A DNA stretch of 64,000 nt, taken from the NCBI RefSeq assembly GCF_963259705.1, contig NC_081853.1, positions 1,302,001-1,366,000 on the forward strand, written 5' to 3'. Source of the stretch: Myotis daubentonii. Its lineage: Eukaryota; Chordata; Mammalia; Chiroptera; Vespertilionidae. Positions within the stretch are counted from its first letter, which is position 1. Every line of letters begins with the position of its first letter. Shown here piece by piece: positions 11,470-21,624 of this stretch. The position numbers were made by a program, and so were the translations under genes. The notes beneath the pieces were generated by a model. It was not told where the DNA came from. It did not search any database and worked only from the letters and a program-made list of their open reading frames with translations.

Positions 11470-13110
11470 TCAAACCTCCAAAAGCGCACGAAGCTGCTCT
11501 TCCTCTGAAGCCTCTTCTCCCCGCTGTTGCCCCTGGGCAAGGAAGGGGCCGTCAGGCGGTGGGGACTGAATGTTGTCCAGCATGTCCTGGAAAGCCTGCG
11601 GGGATGGCGCCTCCGCATTCTGGAAGGTGACCTGGACTCTGCTGTACAGGCTGAGGCAATTCGGTTCCTGCCACATGAACCCGAAGTGGTCTTCATCGAA
11701 CAGGAGGAAGGCGCCAGGGATGCGCTGGGGGTAGGCGGAGCCAGAGCGAGCAGCAATGCCCACGCCGTAGAAACACATCCTGCAGGCTCGGGGGTAGTTC
11801 TGGTCCCTGGAGCTCACACCCGCAGGCAGGACAAACTGGACAGGCTGCTCCTCCAAAGCTGCAGCCCCGGACTCCCCGACACTGGGCTGCGCAGGGCTCA
11901 GCCGGCCATGGCCCTCGCCGTCCTCAGTGCTGTCTTCTCGCTGCTGCTGCTGCTGCTCCTGGATCACCTGCTCGTGAACCTCCTGGACCAGGCGGGAGTA
12001 CTTGCTGAGCTTGTTGAAGATGTCATCGGGCAGCTGGATGCGGCGACTGAGGTGGATCTCTATCATCTGCTGCCCAGCAGGGACGTGGTGGTCACCCGTG
12101 ATCTTCGTGGCCCTGGCATGCTTCCCATGGAAGCTGAGCATGACAACCTCTAGGCTGTTGTGGGCATGGTGGGTGCCTTTGAAGAGGCCTGGCCTGATGA
12201 GGTCCTCCGCGTGGCTGGGGGAGAGGTAGATGCGGCGGTAGTTCCGGCAGTCGTCATACTGATGGTCGATGAGCTTCATCAGGACGAACCGCAGCCTGTC
12301 CTCCTGGAAAATGTGCTCGAGCGTCTGCCCCCATTCTTCCCGCAGCCACGCGCGGAAATCCTCTCGGCTCCCACCAGGCATCCTGTGGTGGTGCGTCAGG
12401 TTGCACTGGGTGGAGAGCCCGTCCTTCCGAATCTGCACGTGGCAGCTGTGGGGCCCTCGGCAGCCGTACGTGCACTGCACTGTGGGCGATTTCCCCTCTG
12501 CCAGGCGAATTCTAAACGCGGGCTTGAACTGCAAGGAGTCATCCACGCGGGGGTCATGGAGAGGCAGGTACGTGCGACCCACAATGCATGGGCCCTCCAC
12601 CACTACATACAGCAGTCCTCCATAGGGCCAGTTATCTGGCTGCCACAATCCCAAAATGTGCCTGCATGGGTGGAGCAAGTTGGCATAGAGTTCTCGACAA
12701 GACACAGCCATCGTCCCCGGGCTCCTCAAATTTTCAACGGCGCCGTACTCCTCCTGGCAGCGCCGTCTCCAGATGCTGTCGGTGTGCAGGATGCTGCGGA
12801 ATCTGGTGCAGGCCTGGGCCAGGCTGGGCAGGTCAGTGCCGGGGAGCGAGGCGAAGATCTCCACCAGCAGCTCGGGAGGCAGGTGCTGCAGCGAGCAGCG
12901 TGGGGTCGGCCGGGGTGGCATGGGGCTCCTGATCCCTCCACTCCCCACAGAGGACCGAGCCGCCATGTCCGCCTCCACGTGCTTCCCTTCAGGGGCTGGG
13001 GCCGGCTTGCTGTCGGCCGCCGCCATTGCAGCTGGTCCCAGGCGCTGCTGGAGACACTGGCATCCTCGTGAAGGGCCCGGGCCGCAGAGGCAAGCGCACT
13101 CCTCCTCCAT
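11470..13110 (-). CDS. FBXO31-like intronless retrogene, intact 546-codon ORF
   Basis: The protein is recognisably FBXO31, the substrate receptor of an SCF (SKP1-CUL1-F-box) ubiquitin ligase known to target cyclin D1 and MDM2. An F-box lies at about residues 71-118 ([20 protein letters not shown], then IWRRRC). The substrate-binding body follows at about 130-510, with family blocks [45 protein letters not shown] and CRMCFYG. The parent gene is spliced from several exons; here everything is one continuous frame, so this is a retrocopy. I start at the ATG at 13108-13110, since the upstream in-frame codon is [13 protein letters not shown] aligns with the FBXO31 N terminus and the context has G at -3 and +4. 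It differs at very many positions from human FBXO31 yet has no stop or frameshift. The C terminus runs about 30 residues beyond the usual end. A glutamine run sits near residue 385. Expression is unknown. Confidence 0.9.
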   Translation of the reverse strand: MEEECACLCGPGPSRGCQCLQQRLGPAAMAAADSKPAPAPEGKHVEADMAARSSVGSGGIRSPMPPRPTPRCSLQHLPPELLVEIFASLPGTDLPSLAQACTRFRSILHTDSIWRRRCQEEYGAVENLRSPGTMAVSCRELYANLLHPCRHILGLWQPDNWPYGGLLYVVVEGPCIVGRTYLPLHDPRVDDSLQFKPAFRIRLAEGKSPTVQCTYGCRGPHSCHVQIRKDGLSTQCNLTHHHRMPGGSREDFRAWLREEWGQTLEHIFQEDRLRFVLMKLIDHQYDDCRNYRRIYLSPSHAEDLIRPGLFKGTHHAHNSLEVVMLSFHGKHARATKITGDHHVPAGQQMIEIHLSRRIQLPDDIFNKLSKYSRLVQEVHEQVIQEQQQQQREDSTEDGEGHGRLSPAQPSVGESGAAALEEQPVQFVLPAGVSSRDQNYPRACRMCFYGVGIAARSGSAYPQRIPGAFLLFDEDHFGFMWQEPNCLSLYSRVQVTFQNAEAPSPQAFQDMLDNIQSPPPDGPFLAQGQQRGEEASEEEQLRALLEV

Positions 13111-13240
13111 GCCTAGCACAGTAAGCAGCACGGACCTCTGCAGCCTGGCTTTAAGCTGGCACCTTCCCGCCCAAGAGCCCAGCCACGCCCCGGCTCAGGG
13201 CCTAGCCACGCCCCCTCAGAGAGAAGCCGATTATAGGACT
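13111..13240 (-). promoter_or_regulatory. Candidate promoter or 5' UTR of the FBXO31-like gene
   Basis: Just upstream of the start codon the minus strand has two GGGGCGTGGC-type GC boxes (plus ~13193-13214) and, further upstream, CTATAATC (plus ~13230-13237) as a weak TATA-like element. The stretch is GC-rich compared with the surrounding intron. It could equally be retained parental 5' UTR. No experimental support. Confidence 0.3.
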
Positions 13241-13513
13241 TGAGCAGCACTGGAGACACCCATACCCATTAATATTCGCCTCCTACTGGAAGCCGGTGTA
13301 TCCTTGCTGCATGACACAGTCGCTGGAGGGAAGAAACATCTGCACAGCATATGTTTCAAGGGACCTGGCGTATATGGCATACTGTTCTTAGTATGTTTGC
13401 TCCCCTTCTTGGCGCTATGTGTTTTAACCAAGGTCACCTCTCAGAGAAAGGTTGTTTCCCCAGGTAGGGATTTTTCCATGAAGTTAGGGTGGGAATAAAA
13501 CCCCTTAACTAAA

Positions 13514-13802
13514 TGCCAGGTGGGTAGTTAATCAGTTTAACTACGAACCATCATGCTTAAGCTACATAATCTTTACTCCCTGGAATGGAGATAAGAAACG
13601 CCCTAACCTTTGGAATAGAAATTGACAGGATTAAAATCAACTGGTATAAATACAGATGTAACAAGACAATAAAAGACAGAACTTGCTGGAGATCCTGGCT
13701 AGGCTGCTGATCAACTGAACGCTGTCTCCGTGTCATTCCTTCTTCACCGACTTCGTCCACACCTTTGGGAACCCCAGGACCTGCTGGGGCTGGACTCCAA
13801 CA
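13514..13802 (+). mobile_element. ERV LTR (at least its 3' part)
   Basis: A TATA-like GGTATAAATAC near 13642, then AATAAAAGACAG near 13668, and a terminal block ending GGACTCCAACA give a promoter/R/U5 layout. The last 120 bases recur at 56195-56324 with few differences. The left edge TGCCAGG is uncertain. The frame just upstream encodes a short hydrophobic stretch that might be envelope remnant, but I cannot establish that. Confidence 0.55.
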
Positions 13803-13929
13803 GCCTCCCTTTCCCAGGGCTCCCTCCCTGTCCTCCCACCCTAGCCCTAGCCCCGGGCAGTCACTAATCTGCTTTCTGTATGGATATGCCTCCAGGGATA
13901 TGCCAATGGGGACATTGAACATAAATGCA

Positions 13930-14275
13930 GTTATAATATCCTGTCATTTGTGACTGGTTTCTTTCACTTAACATAACATTTAAAGTTTTATGTATGTTTT
14001 ATCATGTCCTGGTATTTTGTTTGTTTATATCGGCGAATAATAGTTTAGTGTATGGGTATACCACATTTTGTTTACCCATTCATCAGTTGAAAAATATTTG
14101 GGTTGTTTCCCAGTTTGAGGCTCTTATGAATAACACTGCTATGAACCTTATGTACAACATTTTGTGTGATCATGTTTCCATTTCTCTTGGGTATGTACCT
14201 AGAAGTGGAACTTTTGGGTCATATGGTAACTCTATGATTTAACATGTTGAGGAACTGACAAAACATTTTCCAGCC
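13930..14275 (-). mobile_element. Old L1 ORF2 fragment, minus strand
   Basis: Read on the minus strand this corresponds to the L1 ORF2 C-terminal region (the 'cannot-detect-then-CCAAATGG' type block; here TTGGGTTGTTTCCCAGTTTG and ATGTACCTAGAAGTGGAA on the plus strand). It is decayed and has no open frame of note. Confidence 0.65.
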
Positions 14276-14276
14276 C

Positions 14277-14332
14277 TCCTTGGTTTGGCTCAGTGGATAG
14301 AGCCTCAGCCTGAGGACTCACTTTCTTAGCTC
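14277..14332 (+). mobile_element. Ves SINE, head fragment
   Basis: TTGGTTTGGCTCAGTGGATAG followed by AGCCTCAGCCTGAGGACTC is the tRNA-derived A-box head of Ves. The remainder of the SINE is absent. Confidence 0.7.
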
Positions 14333-14351
14333 TTTCAATAGTGCTTGAAAA

Positions 14352-14544
14352 GACAGGAGGGGAAACCAAGATGGTGGCATAGGTTAATGCCAGAGATTGC
14401 TGCCTTGAACAACCAATCAAAAATACAACTAAAAGACGGAACAGACATCATCCAGAACCACAGGAAGGCTGGCTGAGTGGAAATTATACAACTAGGAGGA
14501 AAGAGAATATCATACCTAGACTCAGAGGAGGCCAGTGCTGAAGT
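14352..14544 (+). mobile_element. L1/HAL1 5' UTR, first half (split by provirus)
   Basis: It starts AAACCAAGATGGTGGCATAG and closely follows the 5' UTR of the HAL1 at 59953. It is interrupted after AAGT by the provirus and resumes at 21104, where AAGT is duplicated. Confidence 0.8.
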
Positions 14545-14982
14545 TGTTGTGCCCAGATTTCAAGATTCCCAAGAACCCACAGGGAGCCAGTGAGTTCAAT
14601 GCAAAAGCAAAGAGTCATTTATTTCAAACCTAGGTTTGGCTCCCCTGCCCCCCCCCCTTACTGGCACAGCAGCAGGTGGCAGAGAGAGAGAAAACTCTGT
14701 GTGGAGAGAGGTTTTATAGGGGGTTGGGATAAGGGGAGGAGAAAGGACTGTGGGCCCTGCCGATTGGCCAGGCGCGAGTCCGTGTCTCATTACACAGGAT
14801 GTGGTCATAGTGATGGAGTGCACTTCCCTTGACTATCATTGGCCAGTCCAGAGAAATCCTGGGCGTGGCCAGCAGCAGCTTGGCTTCCTGGAAGAAGCCT
14901 TGCTGAGCACATGGCCAAGGTAAGATGGAGGGCATAGCCCTTACCCTGGGGCAAGGTGGAGGGCATAGTCCTCGCCCTTTCA
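14545..14982 (-). repeat. 3' LTR of the provirus
   Basis: It begins TGTTGTGCCC and ends CCCTTTCA on the plus strand, giving TG...CA ends. The minus strand has TATAAAAC (plus near 14712) and AATAAATGACTC (plus near 14617), the order expected for U3, R and U5. A short purine tract (ACAAGGGGTGAA) precedes it on the minus strand. Confidence 0.88.
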
Positions 14983-15164
14983 TTCACCCCTTGTCTTGGA
15001 ACTTCCGGCTCAATCATGAGACGGACTGCATTTCTATTCCACCGTTGCTAGAGGCCCATACTGGGCACACAGAACTATCAACTGAACTATCCCTATAAGC
15101 TTAACAAATGGTCTGGTGGAAGGGAAAGAAACCATTTTAGATTTAACAACTTCTATTGAAACAG

Positions 15165-16440
15165 GATTTTTCTTTTCTTTTTTTTATTTATTGCTTAAAG
15201 TATTACAAAAGGTATTACATATGTGTCCATTTCCCCCCCCCCCGCCCTAGACAGTCCCCTAGCCTCCCCTATCCCCCAGTGTCTTATGTCCATTGGTTAT
15301 GCTTATATGCATGCATACAAGTCGTTTAGTTGATCTCTTACTCCCCTACCTCCTGCCCCCCAACCCTCCCTGGCCTTCCCGCTGCAGTTTGACAATCTGT
15401 TTGAGGCAGCTCTGCCTCTGTAACTATTATTGTTCAAAAGTTTATAATGGTCTCTATTATCCATGAATGAGTGAGATCATGTGGTATTTTTCCTTCATTG
15501 ACTGGCTTATTTCACTTAGCATAATGCTCTCCAGTTCCATCCATGACGTTGCAAATGGTAAGAGTTCCTTCCTTTTTAGAGCAGCATAGTATTCCATCGT
15601 GTAGATGTACCACAGTTTTCTAATCCATTCATCTACTGATGGGCACTTAGGCTGTTTCCAGATCTTAGCTATGGTGAATTGTGCTGCTATGAACATAGGG
15701 GTGCATATATCCTTTCTGATTGGCGTTTCTGGTTTCTTAGGATATATTCCTAGAAGTGGGATCACAGGGTCAAATGGGAGTTCCATTTTCAGTTTTTTAA
15801 GGAAACTCCATACTGTCTTCCATAGTGGCTGCACCAGTCTGCCAGTCTTCATTCCCACCAGCAGTGCACAAGTGTTCCTTTTTCTCCACATCTTCTCCAG
15901 CACTTGTCGTTTGTTGATTTGTTGATGATAGCCAGTCTGACAGGTGTGAGATGGTACCTCATTGTTGTTTTGATGTGCATCTCTCGGATGATTAGTGACT
16001 TTGAGCATGTTTTCATATGTCTCTTGGCTTTCTGAATGTCCTCTTTTGAAAGGTGTCTATTTAGGTCCTTTGCCCATTTTTTGATTGGATTCTTTATCTT
16101 CCTTTTGTTAAGTTGTAAGAGTTCCCTATAAATTTTGGAGATTAGGCCCTTATCAGATATGACATTGGCAAATATGTTTTCCCACACAGTGGGTTTTCTC
16201 GTTGTTTTGTTGATGGTTTCTTTTGCTGTGCAGAAGCTTTTTATTTTGATGTAGTCCCATTTGTTCATTTTCTCTTTTGTTTCAAGTGCCCTAGGAGCTG
16301 TATCAGTGAAGAAATTGCTTCGGCATATGTCTGAGATTTTGTTGCCTTTGGATTCTTCTAGAATTTTTATGGTTTCCTGTCGTACATTTAAGTCCTTTAT
16401 CCATTTTGAGTTTATTTTTGTGTATGGTGTAAGTTTTCTT
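15165..16440 (-). mobile_element. 5'-truncated L1 inside the provirus
   Basis: On the minus strand it runs from ORF2 ([12 protein letters not shown] block) through the ORF2 C terminus (LPFATSWMELESIMLSEISQ) to the 3' UTR and an A-rich tail (plus T-rich run at 15165-15190). One ORF2 stretch stays open for over 180 codons. It closely resembles the L1 at 38446-45913, so it is probably the same subfamily. Confidence 0.85.
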
Positions 16441-16519
16441 CTTAAAATTCCTCCATGGCTATCAAAAAGCCAAATCAAGATTAATTTATCTACTGTCCTG
16501 ATGTTTGCATAACTGACTA

Positions 16520-17530
16520 CCTTTGCTGGAATTTCATGGTTGAACCTTAATGTGCCCCATAAGGCCAGGAAGCCAAGCCATCCAGATGCCATCAGGCCTG
16601 CCTGCAGTATCTGCTGAGTTAGGTGAATCCCTCACCTGTAGCAACTCCACCTGAGTCCACGCTCCAGGCTTTAAGGCCCACCTCAATAGCCCTCCTACTC
16701 GTTGTGGCCCAGAGTGTGTGGGGGTTCCGCAGGGATGCAGAGGCATCTTTACTGCTCCCCTTCTACTCTTACCAACCGCCAGTGATGGTAGGGCATTGGC
16801 CTGACGCTCCAGCGCCAGCCATCTTCAGGGCTCCCAAGCAGGATACCATGCTTTCTTCGTGGCATTCTTAGTGGCTTTAAGTCTTTAGAGTTCAGACAGG
16901 GCTCTTTAAAACATGATACTCCGGTCAAAGTTTTCCGTTAATAAAACCACTATTAGGAATCAGTCTTATTGTATCTATGCAAAGCCTGATGTTTGCCATG
17001 ACTTATTTAGCATTGCCAGATTTCGGAGGAATTACATAAGGAGAAAAACATACTGATCTACTCCAAGATTTTCTGACTTTCCTTGCTAATTCCTTTTCAT
17101 GGATTTAAAACAAAACAGTAACTGTTGGCATAAAACCTTCTTTCTATGCATAACCATGCCTCAGACCTTTTATTCTAAACAGGCTTTTTCCAGCTTTACT
17201 ACCCCTGACATGGCATGGTGACTCAGGCCTGCAAGACAGTATTACAGGCTGCCAACTGTTAGCTGTCTCTCAAAAGAGACCAAAACCTGATGGGCACCCT
17301 TCCCTGCCCAGTTGGGCACCTGCCCTCTTGGCAGCTAGGCACCCTTTACTTTTGGGGGTCACCCCACACAGCTCCCTTCCAGGACAGCCAACATACATTC
17401 AAACCTGCAAAAGAATCCAAGGTTAATATATCATGGCCGCTTCAGGCAGCCAAATCTTCTGCTACTAAACATGTGATCCTATAAATTGTCCTTGTCTCTT
17501 TGGAGCCATGTCCATGAAGATGCAGGCATT
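16520..17530 (-). other. Provirus interior downstream of pol, no env recognised
   Basis: By position this should be env on the minus strand. Only short frames are present and I cannot recognise envelope domains, so it is either heavily decayed or not env-derived. Confidence 0.4.
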
Positions 17531-17539
17531 ATCTAAGTG

Positions 17540-17910
17540 TATTACACAGTATTGTGGGGGCTCCTGGTGACAGGAGTGATCGCGAGCCATGTTACCAGCA
17601 TCAGGCAGGTCAAACACGCCGTAGAGCGGGTTGCGTTGATCTCGATCGATCGATGCTCCATTTGGTGATGAAATCTTTCCAGATGGACCCAGGTCGCGAT
17701 GCCATCTACCTTGAGAGCGGTGGGGGTCGTCAGCACCACAATGTAGGGACCCTTCCAACATGGCTCTAGGGTCTCCCGGCGGTGCCTTCTGACGTAGACC
17801 CAATCTCCTGGTCTGTGCTGATGAGGAGTTGGGGTTGGGCTAGTCTATTCATAGATGGCACAGCGGTGTGGCCAAATGTCCTCGTGCGCCCTCTGGAGCC
17901 CTCTCAAGGA
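17540..17910 (-). pseudogene. Retroviral pol remnant (integrase C-terminal end)
   Basis: Minus-strand translation shows the small C-terminal domain of gammaretroviral integrase: a GDWVYV-type start at about 17805, then the [12 protein letters not shown] motif at about 17730-17700. An in-frame stop interrupts the frame upstream near 17850. The catalytic core, reverse transcriptase and protease were not found to the right. It is a dead fragment, useful only to class the provirus. Confidence 0.75.
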
Positions 17911-18199
17911 AAGAGATTGTTAAAGAAAAGCCACCCAGTCCTCGCCAGTCTCCAAGTCAGATTCCTCCTCTCTTGGAGAACTTCAAAGTCCTGATGGCTT
18001 CCAGGTAACCCTCTTTGTTAGTTACAGCGCTCTGCTTTCTTGCCTTTCTACCAGTTCCTTTTGTGACAGAGCAGCAACCAGCCCTCTTTCAAGGGAGTGT
18101 GCTAGAAGGGGGTATCAGCCCCTCCTTAGCTAGCAGCAACAGGTACCAAACCCTTTCAGTACATTTGACCAGCTTCATTCCCGCCCACCTTTACAGATT

Positions 18200-20640
18200 C
18201 TAAGGCCCATTGTTTTCCTTTAACCAGCAAGCTAAATGACACTGGCCTGTATTATTTAATTCAGCACAGGCAGGGGGAAGGGCCCATGGAATCTCTGCCC
18301 TGAGGAACTGTGAGCCCCACCCTTAAATGTCCCAATCAGACTAGAAAAGCCACAAATACCTTTTAAATCTACGCCAGAATTCCAAAATCCCAAACTAGCA
18401 CAGAATATACTTCCACAGTTACATGAACAAATAATTATACCCAAGTAGACATACAAACATCAAATAAACATCCACACTTACACCCTTTCAGTGAGCAGAC
18501 AGGAACAGATGTGGAGGCCTCCCTTTCCCACATCCCAGGACAGGACTTTTGACCTATGTCTCATCCAGATAGAAACGGTACTCATATTGAACAAGGAAAT
18601 CAAGACTAAATAGACACGGTAACTAGATACATTCCCCATTAAGAACTTCAAGGTGCATGCCACATTTATACCACAAAATACCAACAAATCAGTTTCAGTT
18701 GTGTCGAGATACAGAACAAGTCCCTGAACAGAGGCAGTAGAAAACTGCCTAGGAATGCTTCTTTTCTACCTTTTTAAAAGATAGGCCAGATTCGAACCCT
18801 TAGCCAGTCCGAGTTTTGACTTCCCTCTGGAAGTCCCAGAGATGGTGAATACCATCTAGAAGCCATTCCTCCAGATACAGGACAAGTCCCTTAGAGATTC
18901 TTGATAATTTACATCAGTAATCCATTCATACAATCCCCTAAAAGTTGAAGAGGAAGGAAAGAACCATTCAATGTCCTTCAAGAGGATTTCGGCGAAACAA
19001 TAAAATCGACAGATTTAACACATTGGAAAACCAAGGCCAGAAGTACCCTCAGACGTTTCAGGGGTACCAAGGAAGGAGAAGTTAGGCCATGTCCAGCCCT
19101 TTTCACAATCCACCATCAGTGACCAGTCCCAGCTCACTGGTCTACCATCCATTTAACATTTCTTTTTCCTCCCATCATACCAAGGCCATGCTTTCCAGGT
19201 AGCTAGAACTTTTAAACCACAGTTTCTACCTGAAATAATTGTACTTTACTTTAGAAATTGGATTACTGCTATCCTGGCATAGCTGCTAAATTTCAAAATG
19301 GTCACAATTTTCCTGCTGGGGAATTCAAGAAGCAAACCGATAACTATTAAGGCCAAAACAGTCTCGGGTTTTTATTCTGTACACAGCAAAAGGTCAAGTT
19401 CAGCTCAAAACTATGTGCACTCGTTTTTAAACTGGCATTTTCCTTTACATGTGCACAGAAATCCCGGATGCATTTATGAATTTGTAAAAGCTTTTCAATT
19501 CTCTATCTACAAGCCCTTTAAGAAATTGAGCTCTATTGTCCGCCCTTATAAAGCCAACTGCTCAAAACATTGGTCTATCATATCACTAAAATTACATTAA
19601 GACCTTGATTGCTAATTTAGTATTAAATAAATCTGAGAGGCAGGCACACTTTCTGCCCCATCTGCATTTCCTTAGTAAAACTCCGCCTTAAAACTCCACC
19701 CCTGAAATCCCATCCTGCCTCAGTGAGCAGACATTCCTTTTGTGATTGACTAAGTCAGAGGGAGGGGCCTTTACTGTTCCAAGATGGCGGCCCCCAGGGG
19801 CACGGCATGCCATGTGGCCAACATGGCGGCTGCCAAGTCAGGCAGCCCAACATTGTGGCGGTCTAAACTGTTCTCTGACAGAAAAGATGACTTCCTCATT
19901 CTCACAATAAACAAGGGAAGAGCAAACCAAAACCCCTAAAAGATAGATGGCCAACATTATATTGCAGAACTTTTTTAAATCTTAGGTAGCAAATTAAATA
20001 CTTAGCATTTTTCAAATCAATACTTTTACATTTAGGATACATTTCAAATAAAATATAAGGCATTTTCAATTAATAGATTAACTTCTATCATCTAGACTTC
20101 ATACTAGGCATACTCAGATAGCCACACAAAGGAGGGGAGAAGGCAGGCCCCCTCCCTCCACATTCACACACTTTCACCAGACATTCATTCAGAGTTTAAA
20201 CAGTCCATTCAATTCCTAACAACTTCCCAACCCCCGAGGGAGCTCTAAAGCCTCCCCCAATCTCCTTGAAATGATCAATCACAATACCCAAAGGTGCAGT
20301 CTGAGTCCATCCCATAACATCCATCCAGTACAAACACAGAACACTAAACAGGGCCCGAAAATAGAGCCTTCCAACTCCATGGAAGCAACTAGACGATGGC
20401 CTTACGCCAAACCGGCAGGAGCGACCCGCCTCGTCTCAAATCCGCGAGGGGCATATCCATCCCTCCTGGGAAGCGGAACGTCTTCCAACTCTCCCCCGCC
20501 TGTGGTCGTTCACGGCGCGTCCGCCTAGACCCCTCAGGCAATTACAGATTCCAGAAATGAGCTCACACAGAACAGAACACACAAGGACACACACCTACCG
20601 CGGTCAGTCAGACTCTACGGATCGGGGGTCCCTCGATGGT
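18200..20640 (-). other. Provirus interior of unknown origin
   Basis: By position this would be leader, gag and most of pol on the minus strand, yet I find no long frame and no gag or reverse-transcriptase motif. The sequence is AT-rich, with a CpG- and GGCGGC-containing patch at 19.78-19.87 kb. It may be decayed retroviral DNA or unrelated sequence acquired by a defective element. Confidence 0.45.
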
Positions 20641-20647
20641 CTTGGGA

Positions 20648-20665
20648 ACCCCAGACGAGCCCCCA
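20648..20665 (-). other. Primer-binding site, tRNA-Pro type
   Basis: Two bases past the 5' LTR, the minus strand reads TGGGGGCTCGTCTGGGG. This matches the proline-tRNA primer site of gammaretroviruses with one apparent change. Confidence 0.8.
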
Positions 20666-20667
20666 AA

Positions 20668-21103
20668 TGTTGTGCCCAGATTTCAAGATTCCCAAGAACC
20701 CACAGGGAGCCAGCGAGTCCGATGCAAAAGCAAAGAGTCATTTATTTCAAACCTAGATTTGGCACCCCTGCCCCCCCCTTACTGGCACAGCAGCAGGTGG
20801 CAGAGAGAGAGAAAACTCTGTGTGGAGAGAGGTTTTATAGGGGGTTGGGGTAAGGGGAGGAGAAAGGACTGTGGGCCCTGCCGATTGGCCAGGCGCGAGT
20901 CCGTGTCTCATTACACAGGATGTGGTCATAGTGATGGAGTGCACTTCCCTTGACTATCATTGGCCAGTCCAGAGAAATCCTGGGTGTGGCCAGCAGCGGC
21001 TTGGCTTCCTGGAAGAAGCCTTGCTGAGCACATGGCCAAGGTAAGATGGAGGGCATAGCCCTTACCCTGGGGCAAGGTGGAGGGCGTAGTCCTCGCCCTT
21101 TCA
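20668..21103 (-). repeat. 5' LTR of the provirus
   Basis: Same ends and layout as the left LTR, 436 bp. Differences are scattered substitutions and a shorter C-run. It is followed by the AAGT duplication. Confidence 0.88.
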
Positions 21104-21275
21104 AAGTGAAATACTAAGGTGAGGAGTGCGCGCTGGCGGCGGATGGCACGGTTGTTGTTTTCAATTGGGAAGGAGTTTCAGACTCTGAGCTCCAGATCCG
21201 GGCGAGTCTCTAGGGACCCAGACTCAAACGGGAGAAGCGGTACTGTCTCAAATTTAAAAAAAAAAACAACAAAAA
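21104..21275 (+). mobile_element. L1/HAL1 5' UTR, second half, with A-rich tail
   Basis: The sequence resumes at AAGTGAAATACTAAGG and follows the HAL1 5' UTR up to about 21255. It then ends abruptly in an A-rich run. No ORF1 follows, so the element is a 5' UTR-only copy or was internally deleted. Confidence 0.75.
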
Positions 21276-21280
21276 ACGAA

Positions 21281-21620
21281 GAAGAATCTTTTACCCTTTG
21301 AGACAGCATGGAGGGACCTAGAGAGTAACATGCTAAGTGAAATAAGCCAGTCAGAGAAAGACAAGTATCACATGATTTCACTCATATATGGAATCTAATG
21401 AACAAAATAAACTGATGAAAGGAGTGGATCCCTAGACATGGACACATGGAACAGAGTGCAGAATCTTAGAGGAAAGGCGGGATAGGGTGGGTGGGTGAGT
21501 GGGGATAGATTAACCAAAGAACTTATACACATAACCCATAGGCACAGATAACAGTATGGTGAGGGCCTGAGGGGAGTGAAGGGGGTCAATGGAGAAAAAA
21601 TAAGAGGACATCTGTAATAT
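21281..21620 (+). mobile_element. Old L1 ORF2 end and 3' UTR (right half of a split L1)
   Basis: It begins AAGAAGAATCTTT, repeating the last bases of the fragment ending at 9271. It then reads through the ORF2 C terminus (MLSEISQSEKDKYHMISLIY) to the stop and a typical L1 3' UTR ending in AATAAAGATAAATT. Confidence 0.8.
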
Positions 21621-21624
21621 TTTC

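Larger units (their letters stand above)
14545..21103 (-). mobile_element. Gammaretrovirus-like endogenous provirus, degenerate
   Basis: Two direct LTRs of about 437 bp flank 5.7 kb, with the 4-bp duplication AAGT on both sides (14541-14544 and 21104-21107). The minus-strand sequence after the right-hand LTR has a primer-binding site of the tRNA-Pro type, typical of gammaretroviruses. The only recognisable gene piece is the C-terminal end of pol near 17.5-17.9 kb. I see no gag or env reading frame. A 5'-truncated L1 sits inside. The LTRs differ at roughly ten positions by eye, so the insertion is fairly recent. It must have moved with help from another virus or lost its genes early. Confidence 0.85.

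Noticed and set aside
12160..13071. Plus-strand frame of 303 codons
   Set aside because: It is the shadow of the FBXO31-like gene on the other strand.
13111..13131. Upstream extension of the FBXO31-like frame by seven codons
   Set aside because: The upstream codon is GTG; the ATG at 13110 has good context and matches the FBXO31 N terminus.
14590..14983. Frames repeated nearly identically near 20.6-21.1 kb
   Set aside because: They are chance frames in the two LTRs of the provirus.
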